The notes under the pieces are model-generated. The model was not told the DNA's origin. It was given only the letters and a program-made list of their open reading frames with translations, and did no database searches. The position numbers and the translations under genes were made by a program. DNA of 64,000 bases from an uncultured Eubacterium sp. GTDB taxonomy: Bacteria; Bacillota; Clostridia; Lachnospirales; Lachnospiraceae. The number at the start of each line of letters is the position of its first letter. The stretch's first letter is position 1. Below, piece after piece: positions 42,816-52,039 of this stretch. The stretch spans positions 1 through 64,000 of the forward strand of contig CAJUBQ010000016.1 in NCBI GenBank assembly GCA_910584595.1, in the 5' to 3' direction.

Positions 42816-43577
42816 ATGTTTACAAAAAGAATTATCCCCTGTCTGGATGTAAAAGACGGCCGTGTCGTAAAAGGCGTTAATTTTGTAGATTTAAAGGATG
42901 CCGGAGATCCGGTAGAGATCGCAGCGGCTTACGATGCAGCCGGTGCGGATGAAGTGGTTTTTTTGGATATTACAGCTTCTTCGGACAATCGCGCTACCGT
43001 AGTGGATATGGTGCGCAGAGTGGCAGAACGTGTTTTTATACCGTTTACAGTAGGCGGCGGAATTCGTACGGTAGATGATTTTAAAGCGCTTTTGCGTGAA
43101 GGCGCAGATAAGATATCTGTGAATTCGGCAGCGATTCAGCATCCGCAGCTGATTGCAGATGCGGCTGATAAATTTGGCAGTCAATGTGTAGTTGTGGCGA
43201 TTGATGCAAAACGAAGAGCAGATGGCGCTGGCTGGAACATATACAAAAATGGCGGACGCGTGGATATGGGCATTGATGCAGTGGAGTGGGCGGTTCAGGC
43301 AAATCGTCTCGGTGCGGGAGAGATTTTGCTGACAAGCATGGATTGCGACGGAATGAAAACGGGTTATGATCTGGAATTGACAAGGACGGTTGCCCAGGCA
43401 GTCTCTATTCCGGTCATTGCATCCGGAGGAGCCGGTACGAAAGAGCATTTTTACGAGGCGCTTACCGAAGGAAAAGCGGACGCTGCGCTGGCGGCATCTC
43501 TCTTTCATTATAAAGAGCTGGAAATTATGGATTTAAAAAATGATCTTGCAAAGAGAGGCGTTTCTGTCCGCAGATAG
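42816..43577 (+). CDS. hisF: Imidazole glycerol phosphate synthase, cyclase subunit
   Basis: The 253-residue TIM barrel makes imidazole glycerol phosphate and AICAR from PRFAR and ammonia. Catalytic Asp11 lies in KRIIPCLDVKDGRVVKGVNF and Asp130-equivalent in CVVVAIDAKRRADG; phosphate loops are PFTVGGGIRT and VIASGGAGTKEHF. The start is ATG 42816 (MFTKRIIP), the usual N-terminus, behind AGAGAGGAATG; the ATG at 42810 is two codons earlier. Confidence 0.97.
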   Translation: MFTKRIIPCLDVKDGRVVKGVNFVDLKDAGDPVEIAAAYDAAGADEVVFLDITASSDNRATVVDMVRRVAERVFIPFTVGGGIRTVDDFKALLREGADKISVNSAAIQHPQLIADAADKFGSQCVVVAIDAKRRADGAGWNIYKNGGRVDMGIDAVEWAVQANRLGAGEILLTSMDCDGMKTGYDLELTRTVAQAVSIPVIASGGAGTKEHFYEALTEGKADAALAASLFHYKELEIMDLKNDLAKRGVSVRR

Positions 43578-43608
43578 TCAAAAGCAATAACGAAAGAGGA
43601 TATTGAAA

Positions 43609-44286
43609 ATGGGAATGATTGCAAATGATTGGCAGCCGGCGATTCAGGCGGAGTTTGGCAAGCCATATTATAAGGAATTGTACAGGTTTGTAAAAGAAGA
43701 GTACAGTACGCATGTCATATATCCGCCATCTGAGGATATTTTTAATGCGATGCATTTGACGCCTTTGTCAAAAGTAAAAGTATTGATTTTGGGTCAGGAT
43801 CCATATCATAATGAGCATCAGGCGCATGGCCTGAGCTTTTCGGTGCTTCCGGATCAGAAAGAGATACCGCCTTCACTGCAGAATATCTACAGGGAATTGT
43901 CAGAAGATTTGGGATGTTATATTCCGAATCATGGATTTTTGGAAAAATGGGCAAGACAAGGGGTGTTATTGTTAAATACGGTGCTGACTGTTCGTGCGCA
44001 TCAGGCAAATTCACATCAGGGGAGAGGATGGGAGCAGTTTACGGATGCAATCATCCGGGCTGTCAACGAACAGGAACGCCCGGTAGTTTATATGCTTTGG
44101 GGAAAACCGGCACAGAGCAAGATTCCAATGTTAAAAAATCCTAATCATTTGATTTTAAAAGCGCCTCATCCAAGTCCGCTGTCGGCATATCGTGGATTTT
44201 TTGGGTGCAGGCATTTCAGTCAGGCAAATACATTTTTGCAGGAGCATGGGGCAGAGCCAATTGACTGGCAGATAGAAAATATTTAA
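43609..44286 (+). CDS. ung: Uracil-DNA glycosylase, family 1
   Basis: The 225-residue enzyme removes uracil from DNA. Motif A is ILGQDPYHNEHQAHGLSFSV, with the water-activating Asp at ~65, and motif B is HPSPLSAYRGFFGCRHF (~187). The family length is normal. ATG 43609 is preferred after AGAGGA; a TTG two codons earlier is in frame. It follows hisF by 31 bases and could share its transcript. Confidence 0.97.
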   Translation: MGMIANDWQPAIQAEFGKPYYKELYRFVKEEYSTHVIYPPSEDIFNAMHLTPLSKVKVLILGQDPYHNEHQAHGLSFSVLPDQKEIPPSLQNIYRELSEDLGCYIPNHGFLEKWARQGVLLLNTVLTVRAHQANSHQGRGWEQFTDAIIRAVNEQERPVVYMLWGKPAQSKIPMLKNPNHLILKAPHPSPLSAYRGFFGCRHFSQANTFLQEHGAEPIDWQIENI

Positions 44287-44361
44287 GCAAATGGTCAGTC
44301 AGAACCTTCCAGTATGGAAAGATATTTTTCGTATAAAATATTAAATACAGGAGGGCGTCTG

Positions 44362-44949
44362 ATGACAAAAGAGATGTTTCATTTGATAGAAAGTATGGAT
44401 ATCCATACGGCAGAGATGCAGGTGGCTCTAAGCTGTGCGCCTTTTATTGCAGGATTGAAAACATCAAATTTACTGATTGTGAGGCAGGCGCAGGCAAATG
44501 ACGTGTGGAAGATTTTTCATGGTTCCAAATTTAACTGTTTTCCATTATACCAGGGACTATCCAGGCAAGTATTACTGTTATATGCAGATTCCTTGTATGA
44601 TGAGTTTTTAACAAGGCCGGAAGTCAGAAACATTTTTATCCAACAAGGATACTCAGATTTTACATTTGAACAATTGCTTGCGAAGTTTGCTGAACGCTAT
44701 GAGTCTTTTATGTCAGGCGCCGGCAGTTTTCCTCATGAAATAGGATTATTTTTGGGATATCCTCCGGAAGATGTGGCAGGATTTATGGATCATAAGGGAA
44801 AAGACTGTTTATATACCGGGTATTGGAAAGTATACGAGCATCCATTGGAAAAAATAGAGCTGTTTCACAAGTTTGACAGGGCCAAAGAAGGATTGGTTCG
44901 ACTGATTGCGAAGGGATTTGATTTGGCGGAGCTGCTGAAATATGCATAA
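44362..44949 (+). CDS. DUF3793 family protein
   Basis: The 195-residue protein matches the DUF3793 family of clostridia: SCAPFIAGLKTSNLLIVRQ near the start, FPHEIGLFLGYPPEDVAGF in the middle, and CLYTGYWKVYEHPLEKIELF towards the end. The family is cytoplasmic, with unknown function. The RBS AGGAGGGC seven bases upstream fixes ATG 44362; a longer frame from 44314 lacks one. Confidence 0.85.
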   Translation: MTKEMFHLIESMDIHTAEMQVALSCAPFIAGLKTSNLLIVRQAQANDVWKIFHGSKFNCFPLYQGLSRQVLLLYADSLYDEFLTRPEVRNIFIQQGYSDFTFEQLLAKFAERYESFMSGAGSFPHEIGLFLGYPPEDVAGFMDHKGKDCLYTGYWKVYEHPLEKIELFHKFDRAKEGLVRLIAKGFDLAELLKYA

Positions 44950-44964
44950 TTTTGGAAAAAAGTA

Positions 44965-44994
44965 TTGACGTTTATTGGAGTCGTATAGTACAAT
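44965..44994 (+). promoter_or_regulatory. Promoter upstream of the hairpin element
   Basis: TTGACG (44965-44970), an 18-base spacer and TACAAT (44989-44994), with no ORF downstream before a strong terminator at 45122. Confidence 0.5.
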
Positions 44995-45010
44995 AAAATG
45001 CAAGTATCTT

Positions 45011-45098
45011 TAAGCGCTGTGCAAAAATAAGCTGTTTTAAGCATTTTACTCCATATAGACCAACCCCTATAGGAAAAATTATTTTTGCATAGCGCTTA
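45011..45098. ncRNA. Candidate structured RNA or short MITE
   Basis: AGCGCTGTGCAAAAATAA (45013) and TTATTTTTGCATAGCGCT (ending 45096) are long inverted arms that fold into one hairpin with a ~48-base interior holding a smaller CCATATAG/CTATAGG stem. A promoter lies ~20 bases upstream and a terminator ~25 bases downstream, so a small RNA of about 150 nt could be made. TA flanks at both ends (45011-45012, 45097-45098) also fit an 84-bp MITE. I cannot separate the two by eye. Confidence 0.45.
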
Positions 45099-45121
45099 TT
45101 TACATAAAATTAGTACGGTAA

Positions 45122-45153
45122 AAAATACCTCCTGCATGTGCAGGAGGTATTTT
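45122..45153. terminator. Perfect palindromic bidirectional terminator
   Basis: Fifteen-base arms AAAATACCTCCTGCA and their exact complement with a two-base centre end in T runs on both strands. It serves the convergent chemoreceptor gene on the minus strand and the candidate small RNA on the plus strand. Note that the arm contains CCTCC/GGAGG. Confidence 0.85.
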
Positions 45154-45216
45154 CTTACTTAGCATTTTAGCGAATATGTTCTGCCAGAGCAGTATGTATT
45201 GTAAGTTTATTCATAA

Positions 45217-46902
45217 TTATTTTAATGTGAACTGACCAACCAGCTGCTCAAGAGCTTCCGATTGTGCAGATAATTCTTCGCTTGTAGCTGAAGACTGCTG
45301 TGCAGCAGCCGAGTTGTTTTGGATTACTTCCGAAATCTGCTCAATACCGGACTCCAGCTGTTTCATGGCATCCGCTTGTGTTTCGGATAATTCACTGATT
45401 TCATTCGTAGATGCAGCCAATGAAGTAATTCCTTTAATGACGGATTCAATTGCAATCGTTGCTTTGGATACAATTTCATTTCCCTTTTCAATTTCAAGCA
45501 GTGAATTTTCGATCAAATTTTTGGTATCTACTGCAGAAGCAGCGCTGTCAGAGGCAAGTTTGCCAATCTGGTCTGCGACGACAGCAAATCCCTTTCCAGC
45601 TTCACCGGCTCTTGCGGCTTCAATCGAAGCGTTCAATGACAACAGATTTGTCTGAGAGGCGATATCTTCAATTGCGGCAATAATATTGGCGATCTCTCTG
45701 GAAGTATCGTTAATGCGTTCCATTGCCTGATTCAACAGCTGAATATTTTCACTGCTTTCTTCTGCGTCCTGCCGAAATGCTTCTGCATCTTTGTGAGACT
45801 GAACGGCCTTTTCCGAGCTGTGTACAACTGCTTCTGTGACATCCTGAATGGTTGCAGTGAGCTCTTGAACGGATGCAGCCTGATCGGTTGCTCCTTCCGC
45901 AAGCGCCTGTGCGCTTTCTGCCATCTGACTTGCGCCAAGGGATACCTGATTAGACGATTCATGAATATTTCCAAGCGCTGTGCTCAAAGAGGTTGTGATT
46001 GTTTCGATCGCATCATTCAGCTGTAAAAATTCTCCGCGAAAATCCACATCCGCGGATACGTTAAAGTTCCCGGCTGCCATTTCGCCTAATACTCTGCTTA
46101 ATTCCAGAACATATTGTTTCAGCAGTCCGATGGCAGTATTAAAGGAATCAGTCATTTCGCCGATTTCATCCGGATATAGTTTTTCCACATAAACATCCAG
46201 ATTGCCGTGTTCCAGTTCCGCCGTTGCTTTTTGAATGTTTATAATAGGATCGGCAAACATTTTGGCAATCATTTTAGAAATGCGCATAGCAATAATAATC
46301 GAAACAATAATGATAACGATCATAAGGGCAGTCATCAAATAAGTCTGAATGGTCAGTCTTTTTGATATGGAATTGCCGTTATTGACATTAATGTCAATCA
46401 AAGACTCCACCGCATCTGTAAGTTCTTTATAGGTTGGTTTAGCTTCCTCAATGAGCAGGTTAAATGCTTCTTCGTTTTTATTGGACATTGCAAGCGCTTT
46501 TACTTCATCAAATAAAGCGCGGTACTCCGGAAGAAGCGTGTCAATCTGGCTTATGTATTCCAGCTCTTCTTTTGTCTGACAGTGAGGCTTACATGCTTCA
46601 TACGCTTCATCTGTTAATGCTTTTGTTGCCGTCAGTTCATCGTCAGATTCTTTCATAGAAGCTTCATCCTGCATAAGGATCAGTTCTCTTACGATAATTG
46701 GTTCTTTACTCAAATAGGTACTGAAAATACCGATTTCACCCTGAGAAAAGCCACTGTTTATTAATGCATCATTGTATGTAATATTCGTGTACAATAAAAT
46801 GATAAGTCCGATAACAGCTGCAATACTTGCTATGATAACCGTGAAGGTAAAGCATGTTTTCAGCTTTTTCTCAACTTTCATATCTTTTATCTTGTTTAGC
46901 AT
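45217..46902 (-). CDS. Methyl-accepting chemotaxis protein (4-helix-bundle sensor)
   Basis: The 561-residue receptor has an N-terminal membrane helix (~17-40), a ~150-residue external helical sensor of the 4HB type, a second helix (~187-209), HAMP (~210-265) and a signalling hairpin with EDIASQTNLLSLNASIEAAR and AGEAGKGFAVVADQIGKLA (~430-465). It ends QLVGQFTLK without a CheR-binding pentapeptide. A TTGACA promoter precedes it. It would signal to CheA through CheW or CheV. The ligand is unknown. Confidence 0.92.
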   Translation of the reverse strand: MLNKIKDMKVEKKLKTCFTFTVIIASIAAVIGLIILLYTNITYNDALINSGFSQGEIGIFSTYLSKEPIIVRELILMQDEASMKESDDELTATKALTDEAYEACKPHCQTKEELEYISQIDTLLPEYRALFDEVKALAMSNKNEEAFNLLIEEAKPTYKELTDAVESLIDINVNNGNSISKRLTIQTYLMTALMIVIIIVSIIIAMRISKMIAKMFADPIINIQKATAELEHGNLDVYVEKLYPDEIGEMTDSFNTAIGLLKQYVLELSRVLGEMAAGNFNVSADVDFRGEFLQLNDAIETITTSLSTALGNIHESSNQVSLGASQMAESAQALAEGATDQAASVQELTATIQDVTEAVVHSSEKAVQSHKDAEAFRQDAEESSENIQLLNQAMERINDTSREIANIIAAIEDIASQTNLLSLNASIEAARAGEAGKGFAVVADQIGKLASDSAASAVDTKNLIENSLLEIEKGNEIVSKATIAIESVIKGITSLAASTNEISELSETQADAMKQLESGIEQISEVIQNNSAAAQQSSATSEELSAQSEALEQLVGQFTLK

Positions 46903-46954
46903 ACTTCTTTTCCCTTTTCATGATTATTTATTAGTTTATTGCGTTCAGATACTT

Positions 46955-46982
46955 TTAATACAATACGATATTCGCTTGTCAA
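46955..46982 (-). promoter_or_regulatory. Promoter of the 4HB chemoreceptor
   Basis: Minus-strand TTGACA (46982-46977), 16 bases, TATTAA (46960-46955), about 50 bases upstream of ATG 46902. Confidence 0.6.
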
Positions 46983-47089
46983 TGTGCTTAAATTCTATTG
47001 CATCCGCCAAACAGATGCAACAAAGTCTGATATAAATCTATTATAGCGCTTTCAAAAAAAGTTTCAATCATTATTTTGAATGCATAAAA

Positions 47090-47145
47090 ATAAAAACCAC
47101 CTTTTTTATTACGAAGAAAGCTTATCTAAAAGAAAAGTGGTTTTT
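47090..47145 (-). terminator. Terminator of the second chemoreceptor
   Basis: On the minus strand AAAAACCACTTTT pairs with AAAAGGTGGTTTTT around a ~25-base interior, followed by ATTTTTATG. Confidence 0.7.
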
Positions 47146-47173
47146 AGATGCATAAGAACTTGTTTCAGGAATG

Positions 47174-48751
47174 CTACAGTTTAAAACGGTTCGTCTGTTG
47201 TTTTAAGTGATCGCTCAGATCTGTCAGCACGACAGTTTCTTGCCGGCAGTCTTCAATCGTGTTGGATAATTCCTGCATACTGGTGCTTGTTTCCTGTGTG
47301 GTGGCCGCATTTTCTTCGGAGATGGATGCAAGCTGCTGTACTACATTATGTATTGTGTTTTTCTGATCTTCGAGCCGCTCTGTCTGTTCATAAATATTTT
47401 TGGAAGCAGCATAGACAGACTGTATTTCGTTCATCAGGTCTTCAAAATCATTTTTGGTATGCTGCAGTTTTTCTTTTTGGACGATGGCATCTTTGCTGAC
47501 TTCGTTCATTTTTTGTACGCTGATATTTGAATTTGTTAAAAGTTCCTGTACGGTTGTTTCTATTTCATTTGCGCTTTTCGAAGAGTCTTCTGCCAGTTTG
47601 CGGATTTCTTCTGCAACGACAGCAAATCCTTTTCCTGCTTCTCCTGCGCGTGCGGCTTCAATGGAAGCGTTTAAAGATAAAAGATTTGTCTGCTCTGCAA
47701 TTGTTTGAATCATCTGTACGGCATTTTGGATATTTTCCGCAGAAGTATTTGTTGCGTCGGTTTGTTTGGATACGGTGGATATGTTGGCGGTTGTTGACTC
47801 ATTCATGGTAATCAGGTCTGTCAGCGTATGATTTGCCTGTCTGGAAAGATTCGACATATGCTCCACTGCATGTTCGAGATCTGCTGCATTTCTGGAATTT
47901 TGTTCAATCACGTCTGCCATCTGAGCAATCTGCTGGCTTGCGGAAGAGGTTTCTTGTGCCTGCGAATCGCTGCCGATAGCAATTCCTTCCACGGCATCAT
48001 TAATATTTGTGACGCTTTTGGCAAGAACGCTGAATTTGTCTGTAAATTCGCTGTTGCTGACATTCAGCTGTCCGCTTTGTGTACTGATGCTTGTGACAAT
48101 ATCTTTTAATTGAATCTGAAGATCGGAGACAGCATGTGTAATAATGTCTACCTCATCTTTGCTGTCTGCTTTGGCAGTTGGAAATTCACGGCTTAAATCG
48201 CCGCCGGCGAGTATTTCCAGACAATCGGCGGCCCGTTTGATGCGTTTAGAAATGGAATTTGATATAATTCCCGAGATAACGGCACAAATAATGTATGCAA
48301 CGATTCCGATTCCAATCAGCAGCAAAAGAGAAGCTTTGATAAACTCTGCCACGGCGTTTTTCGGCTTGCCCGCAAACAGCATACCGGTTTCCGTTGGAAT
48401 ATAGTAACCGTAGTAAGCAGTTCCATTAATATTAATGTCGGTGTCAAAGTAAGTGTCTCGTTTCGTTAGAACCTGTTCAATGACCTGTGCGCTTGCTTTG
48501 GTGCCAACAGCGCCTTCAATAGAGCTGTCGGTTCTGGTGTCTCCTTCAAATACGGTAATATCAATGTTTTCCCCTTGTTCTCTTAGGTAAGAAGTGTCGC
48601 CATGAAATCCAAATACAGCGGTTCGCAATGTTTCTTCTACCCGGACATTCATCTCTCCGACAGACAGCATCAAACTGCCTGAAATTAAAATTACGCTTAG
48701 AGCCAGAAGAGAAAGCAGCTCTAATAAAATCAGCTTTAGTTTAATATTCAT
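47174..48751 (-). CDS. Methyl-accepting chemotaxis protein (single Cache sensor)
   Basis: The 525-residue receptor (ATG 48751, RBS GAGGAGA) has a first membrane helix (~4-28), a compact Cache-type sensor (~30-135; DTSYLREQGENIDITVFEGD, GTAYYGYYIPTETG), a second helix (~138-163), HAMP and a hairpin with EQTNLLSLNASIEAAR and AGEAGKGFAVVAEEIRKLAE (~370). sCache domains of this shape bind small carboxylates or amino acids, but the ligand cannot be read here. It is separated from the other receptor by its own terminator and has its own promoter. Confidence 0.92.
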   Translation of the reverse strand: MNIKLKLILLELLSLLALSVILISGSLMLSVGEMNVRVEETLRTAVFGFHGDTSYLREQGENIDITVFEGDTRTDSSIEGAVGTKASAQVIEQVLTKRDTYFDTDININGTAYYGYYIPTETGMLFAGKPKNAVAEFIKASLLLLIGIGIVAYIICAVISGIISNSISKRIKRAADCLEILAGGDLSREFPTAKADSKDEVDIITHAVSDLQIQLKDIVTSISTQSGQLNVSNSEFTDKFSVLAKSVTNINDAVEGIAIGSDSQAQETSSASQQIAQMADVIEQNSRNAADLEHAVEHMSNLSRQANHTLTDLITMNESTTANISTVSKQTDATNTSAENIQNAVQMIQTIAEQTNLLSLNASIEAARAGEAGKGFAVVAEEIRKLAEDSSKSANEIETTVQELLTNSNISVQKMNEVSKDAIVQKEKLQHTKNDFEDLMNEIQSVYAASKNIYEQTERLEDQKNTIHNVVQQLASISEENAATTQETSTSMQELSNTIEDCRQETVVLTDLSDHLKQQTNRFKL

Positions 48752-48793
48752 ACGTAATCTCCTCATTCTTTCATTGTCAGGTTGCTATTATTT

Positions 48794-48822
48794 ATTTTAT
48801 TGGAAATTGTGGATTTGGTCAA
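48794..48822 (-). promoter_or_regulatory. Promoter of the Cache chemoreceptor
   Basis: Minus-strand TTGACC (48822-48817), 17 bases, TAAAAT (48799-48794), about 43 bases before the start codon. Confidence 0.6.
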
Positions 48823-48847
48823 GCTGAAATAAAAAATCTATAAACTT

Positions 48848-48876
48848 TTGACAATAATATAGTTATAATATATAAT
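48848..48876 (+). promoter_or_regulatory. Consensus promoter of the glycerol operon
   Basis: TTGACA (48848-48853), exactly 17 bases, TATAAT (48871-48876). It is a full consensus sigma-A promoter, ~95 bases before glpK. No clear operator or antiterminator hairpin is visible in the leader. Confidence 0.8.
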
Positions 48877-48970
48877 ACGATTGAATGAAAACGAGTGAAT
48901 TTTATGAAAAATATACATGTCTGGCTTTGAATGGAACGGTTACAATCATTTGTGGAGGGAGGTCGTTTGA

Positions 48971-50467
48971 ATGGCACAATATGTAATGGCATTAGATGCC
49001 GGAACTACGAGTAATCGGTGTATTTTATTTAATGAAAAAGGGGAAATGTGCAGTGTGGCGCAAAAGGAATTTACCCAGTACTTTCCAAAACCGGGATGGG
49101 TAGAGCATGACGCAAATGAAATCTGGTCTACGCAGCTTGGAGTGGCGGTCGAAGCGATGCAAAAGATAGGCGCGGTGGCAGAAGATATTGCGGCTATTGG
49201 CATTACAAATCAGCGGGAAACGGCTATTGTATGGGATAAAGAGACAGGGGAGCCGATCTATCATGCGATTGTCTGGCAGTGCAGGCGTACGTCTGAATAT
49301 TGTGATTCTTTAAAAGAAAAAGGATTGACAGAGCTGTTTCGTAAAAAAACGGGGCTTGTGATTGACGCATATTTTTCAGCGACGAAGGTAAAATGGATTT
49401 TGGATCATGTAGCTGGCGCCAGGGAAAAGGCTGAGGCAGGAAAACTTTTGTTTGGCACAGTGGAGACGTGGCTGATCTGGAAAATGACGAAAGGAGCTGT
49501 GCATGTCACAGATTATTCCAATGCTTCCAGAACGATGCTGTTTAATATTAATGAACTAAAATGGGATGCGGATATTTTAAGAGAACTGGATATTCCGGAA
49601 AGTATGCTCCCAAAGCCGCAGCCTTCAAGCTGTATTTATGCACAGGCAGATCCGTCTTTTTTTGGAGGGCCGATTCCAATCAGTGGTGCGGCAGGAGATC
49701 AGCAGGCTGCTTTATTCGGGCAGACGTGTTTTACGGCAGGGGAGGCAAAGAACACCTATGGCACCGGATGCTTTTTGCTGCTGAATACCGGGGAAAAACC
49801 GGTATTTTCCAAAAACGGACTTGTTACTACCATTGCATGGGGATTGGATGGAAGGGTAAACTATGCATTGGAAGGTTCTATTTTTGTAGCAGGCGCCGCA
49901 GTGCAATGGCTGCGTGATGAAATGCGGCTGGTAGATACTTCTGAAGATACGGAATATATGGCGTCCAAAGTAAAAAATACAAATGGCTGTTATGTAGTGC
50001 CTGCCTTTACAGGACTTGGCGCCCCGTATTGGGATCAATATGCAAGAGGGACCATTGTTGGCATTACGCGCGGCGTGAATAAATACCATATCATTCGTGC
50101 CACGCTTGAGTCCATCGCTTATCAGGTGAACGATGTCATCGCGGCGATGCAGGCGGATTCAGGGATTACGCTTCGCACGTTAAAAGTAGACGGAGGGGCG
50201 AGCGCCAATAATTTTTTGATGCAGTTTCAGGCGGATGTCATTCATGCTCCGGTCAATCGCCCGGTCTGTGTGGAAACGACAGCGATGGGAGCGGCATATT
50301 TGGCAGGGCTTGCAGTCGGTTATTGGAGCAGCAAGGAAGAAGTGATAAAAAACTGGCAGATAGATCAGGTGTTTCAGCCTCAAATGAAAGAAGCAGACAG
50401 AGTATCGTGTCTGGAAGGATGGGGCAGAGCTGTAAAGTATTCTTACGGCTGGGCCAAAAAGGAATAG
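48971..50467 (+). CDS. glpK: Glycerol kinase
   Basis: The 498-residue FGGY-family kinase phosphorylates glycerol to glycerol-3-phosphate. Signatures are LDAGTTSNRCILF at the start, GITNQRETAIVWD, the WQCRRT substrate loop, TDYSNASRTMLFNI and the second FGGY motif GGASANNFLMQFQADV. His of the regulatory loop (HVTDYSNASRT) fits the Gram-positive type phosphorylated by HPr. RBS GGAGGGAGG before ATG 48971. It heads the operon with three redox genes. Confidence 0.96.
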   Translation: MAQYVMALDAGTTSNRCILFNEKGEMCSVAQKEFTQYFPKPGWVEHDANEIWSTQLGVAVEAMQKIGAVAEDIAAIGITNQRETAIVWDKETGEPIYHAIVWQCRRTSEYCDSLKEKGLTELFRKKTGLVIDAYFSATKVKWILDHVAGAREKAEAGKLLFGTVETWLIWKMTKGAVHVTDYSNASRTMLFNINELKWDADILRELDIPESMLPKPQPSSCIYAQADPSFFGGPIPISGAAGDQQAALFGQTCFTAGEAKNTYGTGCFLLLNTGEKPVFSKNGLVTTIAWGLDGRVNYALEGSIFVAGAAVQWLRDEMRLVDTSEDTEYMASKVKNTNGCYVVPAFTGLGAPYWDQYARGTIVGITRGVNKYHIIRATLESIAYQVNDVIAAMQADSGITLRTLKVDGGASANNFLMQFQADVIHAPVNRPVCVETTAMGAAYLAGLAVGYWSSKEEVIKNWQIDQVFQPQMKEADRVSCLEGWGRAVKYSYGWAKKE

Positions 50468-50521
50468 ACAAAAGAATAAGAGAAAAGAATAAGATTCGGA
50501 TCATAAAGGAGTTCTTATATC

Positions 50522-51982
50522 ATGTATGACGTATGTATTATAGGCGCAGGAGTTTCAGGATGCTCGATTGCGCGGGAGCTGTCGAGATACAAAGGAAAAT
50601 TCTGCGTCATAGAAAAGTGTGAAGATGTGTGCTGCGGCACTTCCAAAGCAAACAGTGCAATTGTCCATGCAGGATTTGATGTAGCAGAAGGATCCCTGAT
50701 GGCAAAGTTAAATGTACAAGGCAATCAGATGATGGAGCAGCTGACAAGGGAGCTGGATGTTCCATTTTTAAGAAACGGTTCTCTTGTCGTCTGCCCGGAA
50801 GAAAAAGATTTGCCGAAATTGCAGGAGCTTTATGAAAAAGGACTTAAAAACGGGGTGCCGGGATTACAGATTTTGTCAAAAGAAGAGACGCGAAAGATGG
50901 AGCCTCATTTGACCGAACAGATTGCGGGCGCTTTGTATGCGCCGACCGGAGGCATCGTATGCCCGTTTATATTAACAATTGCACTGGCTGAGAATGCGGC
51001 CGTAAATGGGGTTGAATTTTTCTTTGACCATGAAGTGAAAAACATTGGCAAAAACATTGGCAAAAAAGAACATTATTTTACGATAGAAACCGGTGGGGAG
51101 ACCATACAAAGCCGCTATGTAGTGAATGCAGCAGGCGTATATGCCGATCAGATTCATAATATGGTCAGCAGACAGATCATGAAGATTACGGCTAGAAAAG
51201 GGGAGTACTGCCTGCTGGACAAAAGCGCCGGCAGCCATGTATCCCATACAATTTTTACACTGCCGACGCCGATGGGAAAAGGGGTGCTTGTAACACCAAC
51301 GGTTCACGGCAATCTGCTTTTAGGGCCTACCGCGTCGGATATTGAGGATAAGGAGGGGACAAATACAACAAGAAAAGGCATGGATGAGCTGATGGCAAAG
51401 GTAGCCATGACGGTAAAAGACCTCCCGTTTCGTCAGGTCATTACTTCTTTTGCAGGCTTGCGCGCACATGTAAAGGAAAATGAATTTGTCATTGGGGAAG
51501 CAGAAGATGTACGGCAGTTTATCGATGTTGCAGGCATTGAATCTCCGGGCCTTTCCAGTGCGCCTGCCATCGGCGTTATGGTGGCAAATCTGCTGCAAAG
51601 CAGAATGGGACTGGCGCCAAAAGAGCATTTCCAGGCAGAGCGAAAAGGTATTTTAAATCCGGCAGATTTAAGCCTGCAGGAACGCAATGAGCTGATTCAA
51701 AAGCAGCCGGCTTATGGAACTGTGATCTGCCGTTGTGAATCTGTGACAGAAGGTGAAATCATAGACGCCATTCGCCGTCCGGTAGGCGCAAGATCGTTGG
51801 ACGGCGTGAAACGGCGTACGAGAGCCGGTATGGGAAGATGCCAGTCCGGTTTTTGCAGTCCGAAAGTGATGGAAATCTTAAATCGGGAGCTTCGGATTGG
51901 GATGGAGGAGATTACAAAGTCAGGAGGATGTTCTTCGGTTGTTGCAGGACGGACAAAAGAAAATGCGGACAATCATGCATAA
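50522..51982 (+). CDS. FAD-dependent glycerol-3-phosphate dehydrogenase-like oxidoreductase with BFD-type [2Fe-2S] domain
   Basis: The 486-residue protein has an N-terminal FAD-binding DAO domain (DVCIIGAGVSGCSIARELSR) and a C-terminal BFD-like domain with four cysteines (CRCESV ~402 and GRCQSGFCSPK ~440) for an iron-sulfur cluster. It resembles anaerobic GlpA and the L-2-hydroxyglutarate oxidase-like proteins. Placed after glpK and before a second FAD enzyme and DUF1667, it is the likely catalytic subunit for glycerol-3-phosphate oxidation. RBS AAAGGAG before ATG 50522. Confidence 0.88.
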   Translation: MYDVCIIGAGVSGCSIARELSRYKGKFCVIEKCEDVCCGTSKANSAIVHAGFDVAEGSLMAKLNVQGNQMMEQLTRELDVPFLRNGSLVVCPEEKDLPKLQELYEKGLKNGVPGLQILSKEETRKMEPHLTEQIAGALYAPTGGIVCPFILTIALAENAAVNGVEFFFDHEVKNIGKNIGKKEHYFTIETGGETIQSRYVVNAAGVYADQIHNMVSRQIMKITARKGEYCLLDKSAGSHVSHTIFTLPTPMGKGVLVTPTVHGNLLLGPTASDIEDKEGTNTTRKGMDELMAKVAMTVKDLPFRQVITSFAGLRAHVKENEFVIGEAEDVRQFIDVAGIESPGLSSAPAIGVMVANLLQSRMGLAPKEHFQAERKGILNPADLSLQERNELIQKQPAYGTVICRCESVTEGEIIDAIRRPVGARSLDGVKRRTRAGMGRCQSGFCSPKVMEILNRELRIGMEEITKSGGCSSVVAGRTKENADNHA

Positions 51983-52039
51983 AACGGACAGATGACAGTA
52001 AAAACGAAGGAAACAATGATGCAGATCGAAGGAGGTTCC

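Noticed and set aside
45217..48751. Recent tandem duplication of chemoreceptor genes
   Set aside because: The two receptors share only the conserved signalling hairpin; sensor domains, promoters and terminators differ.
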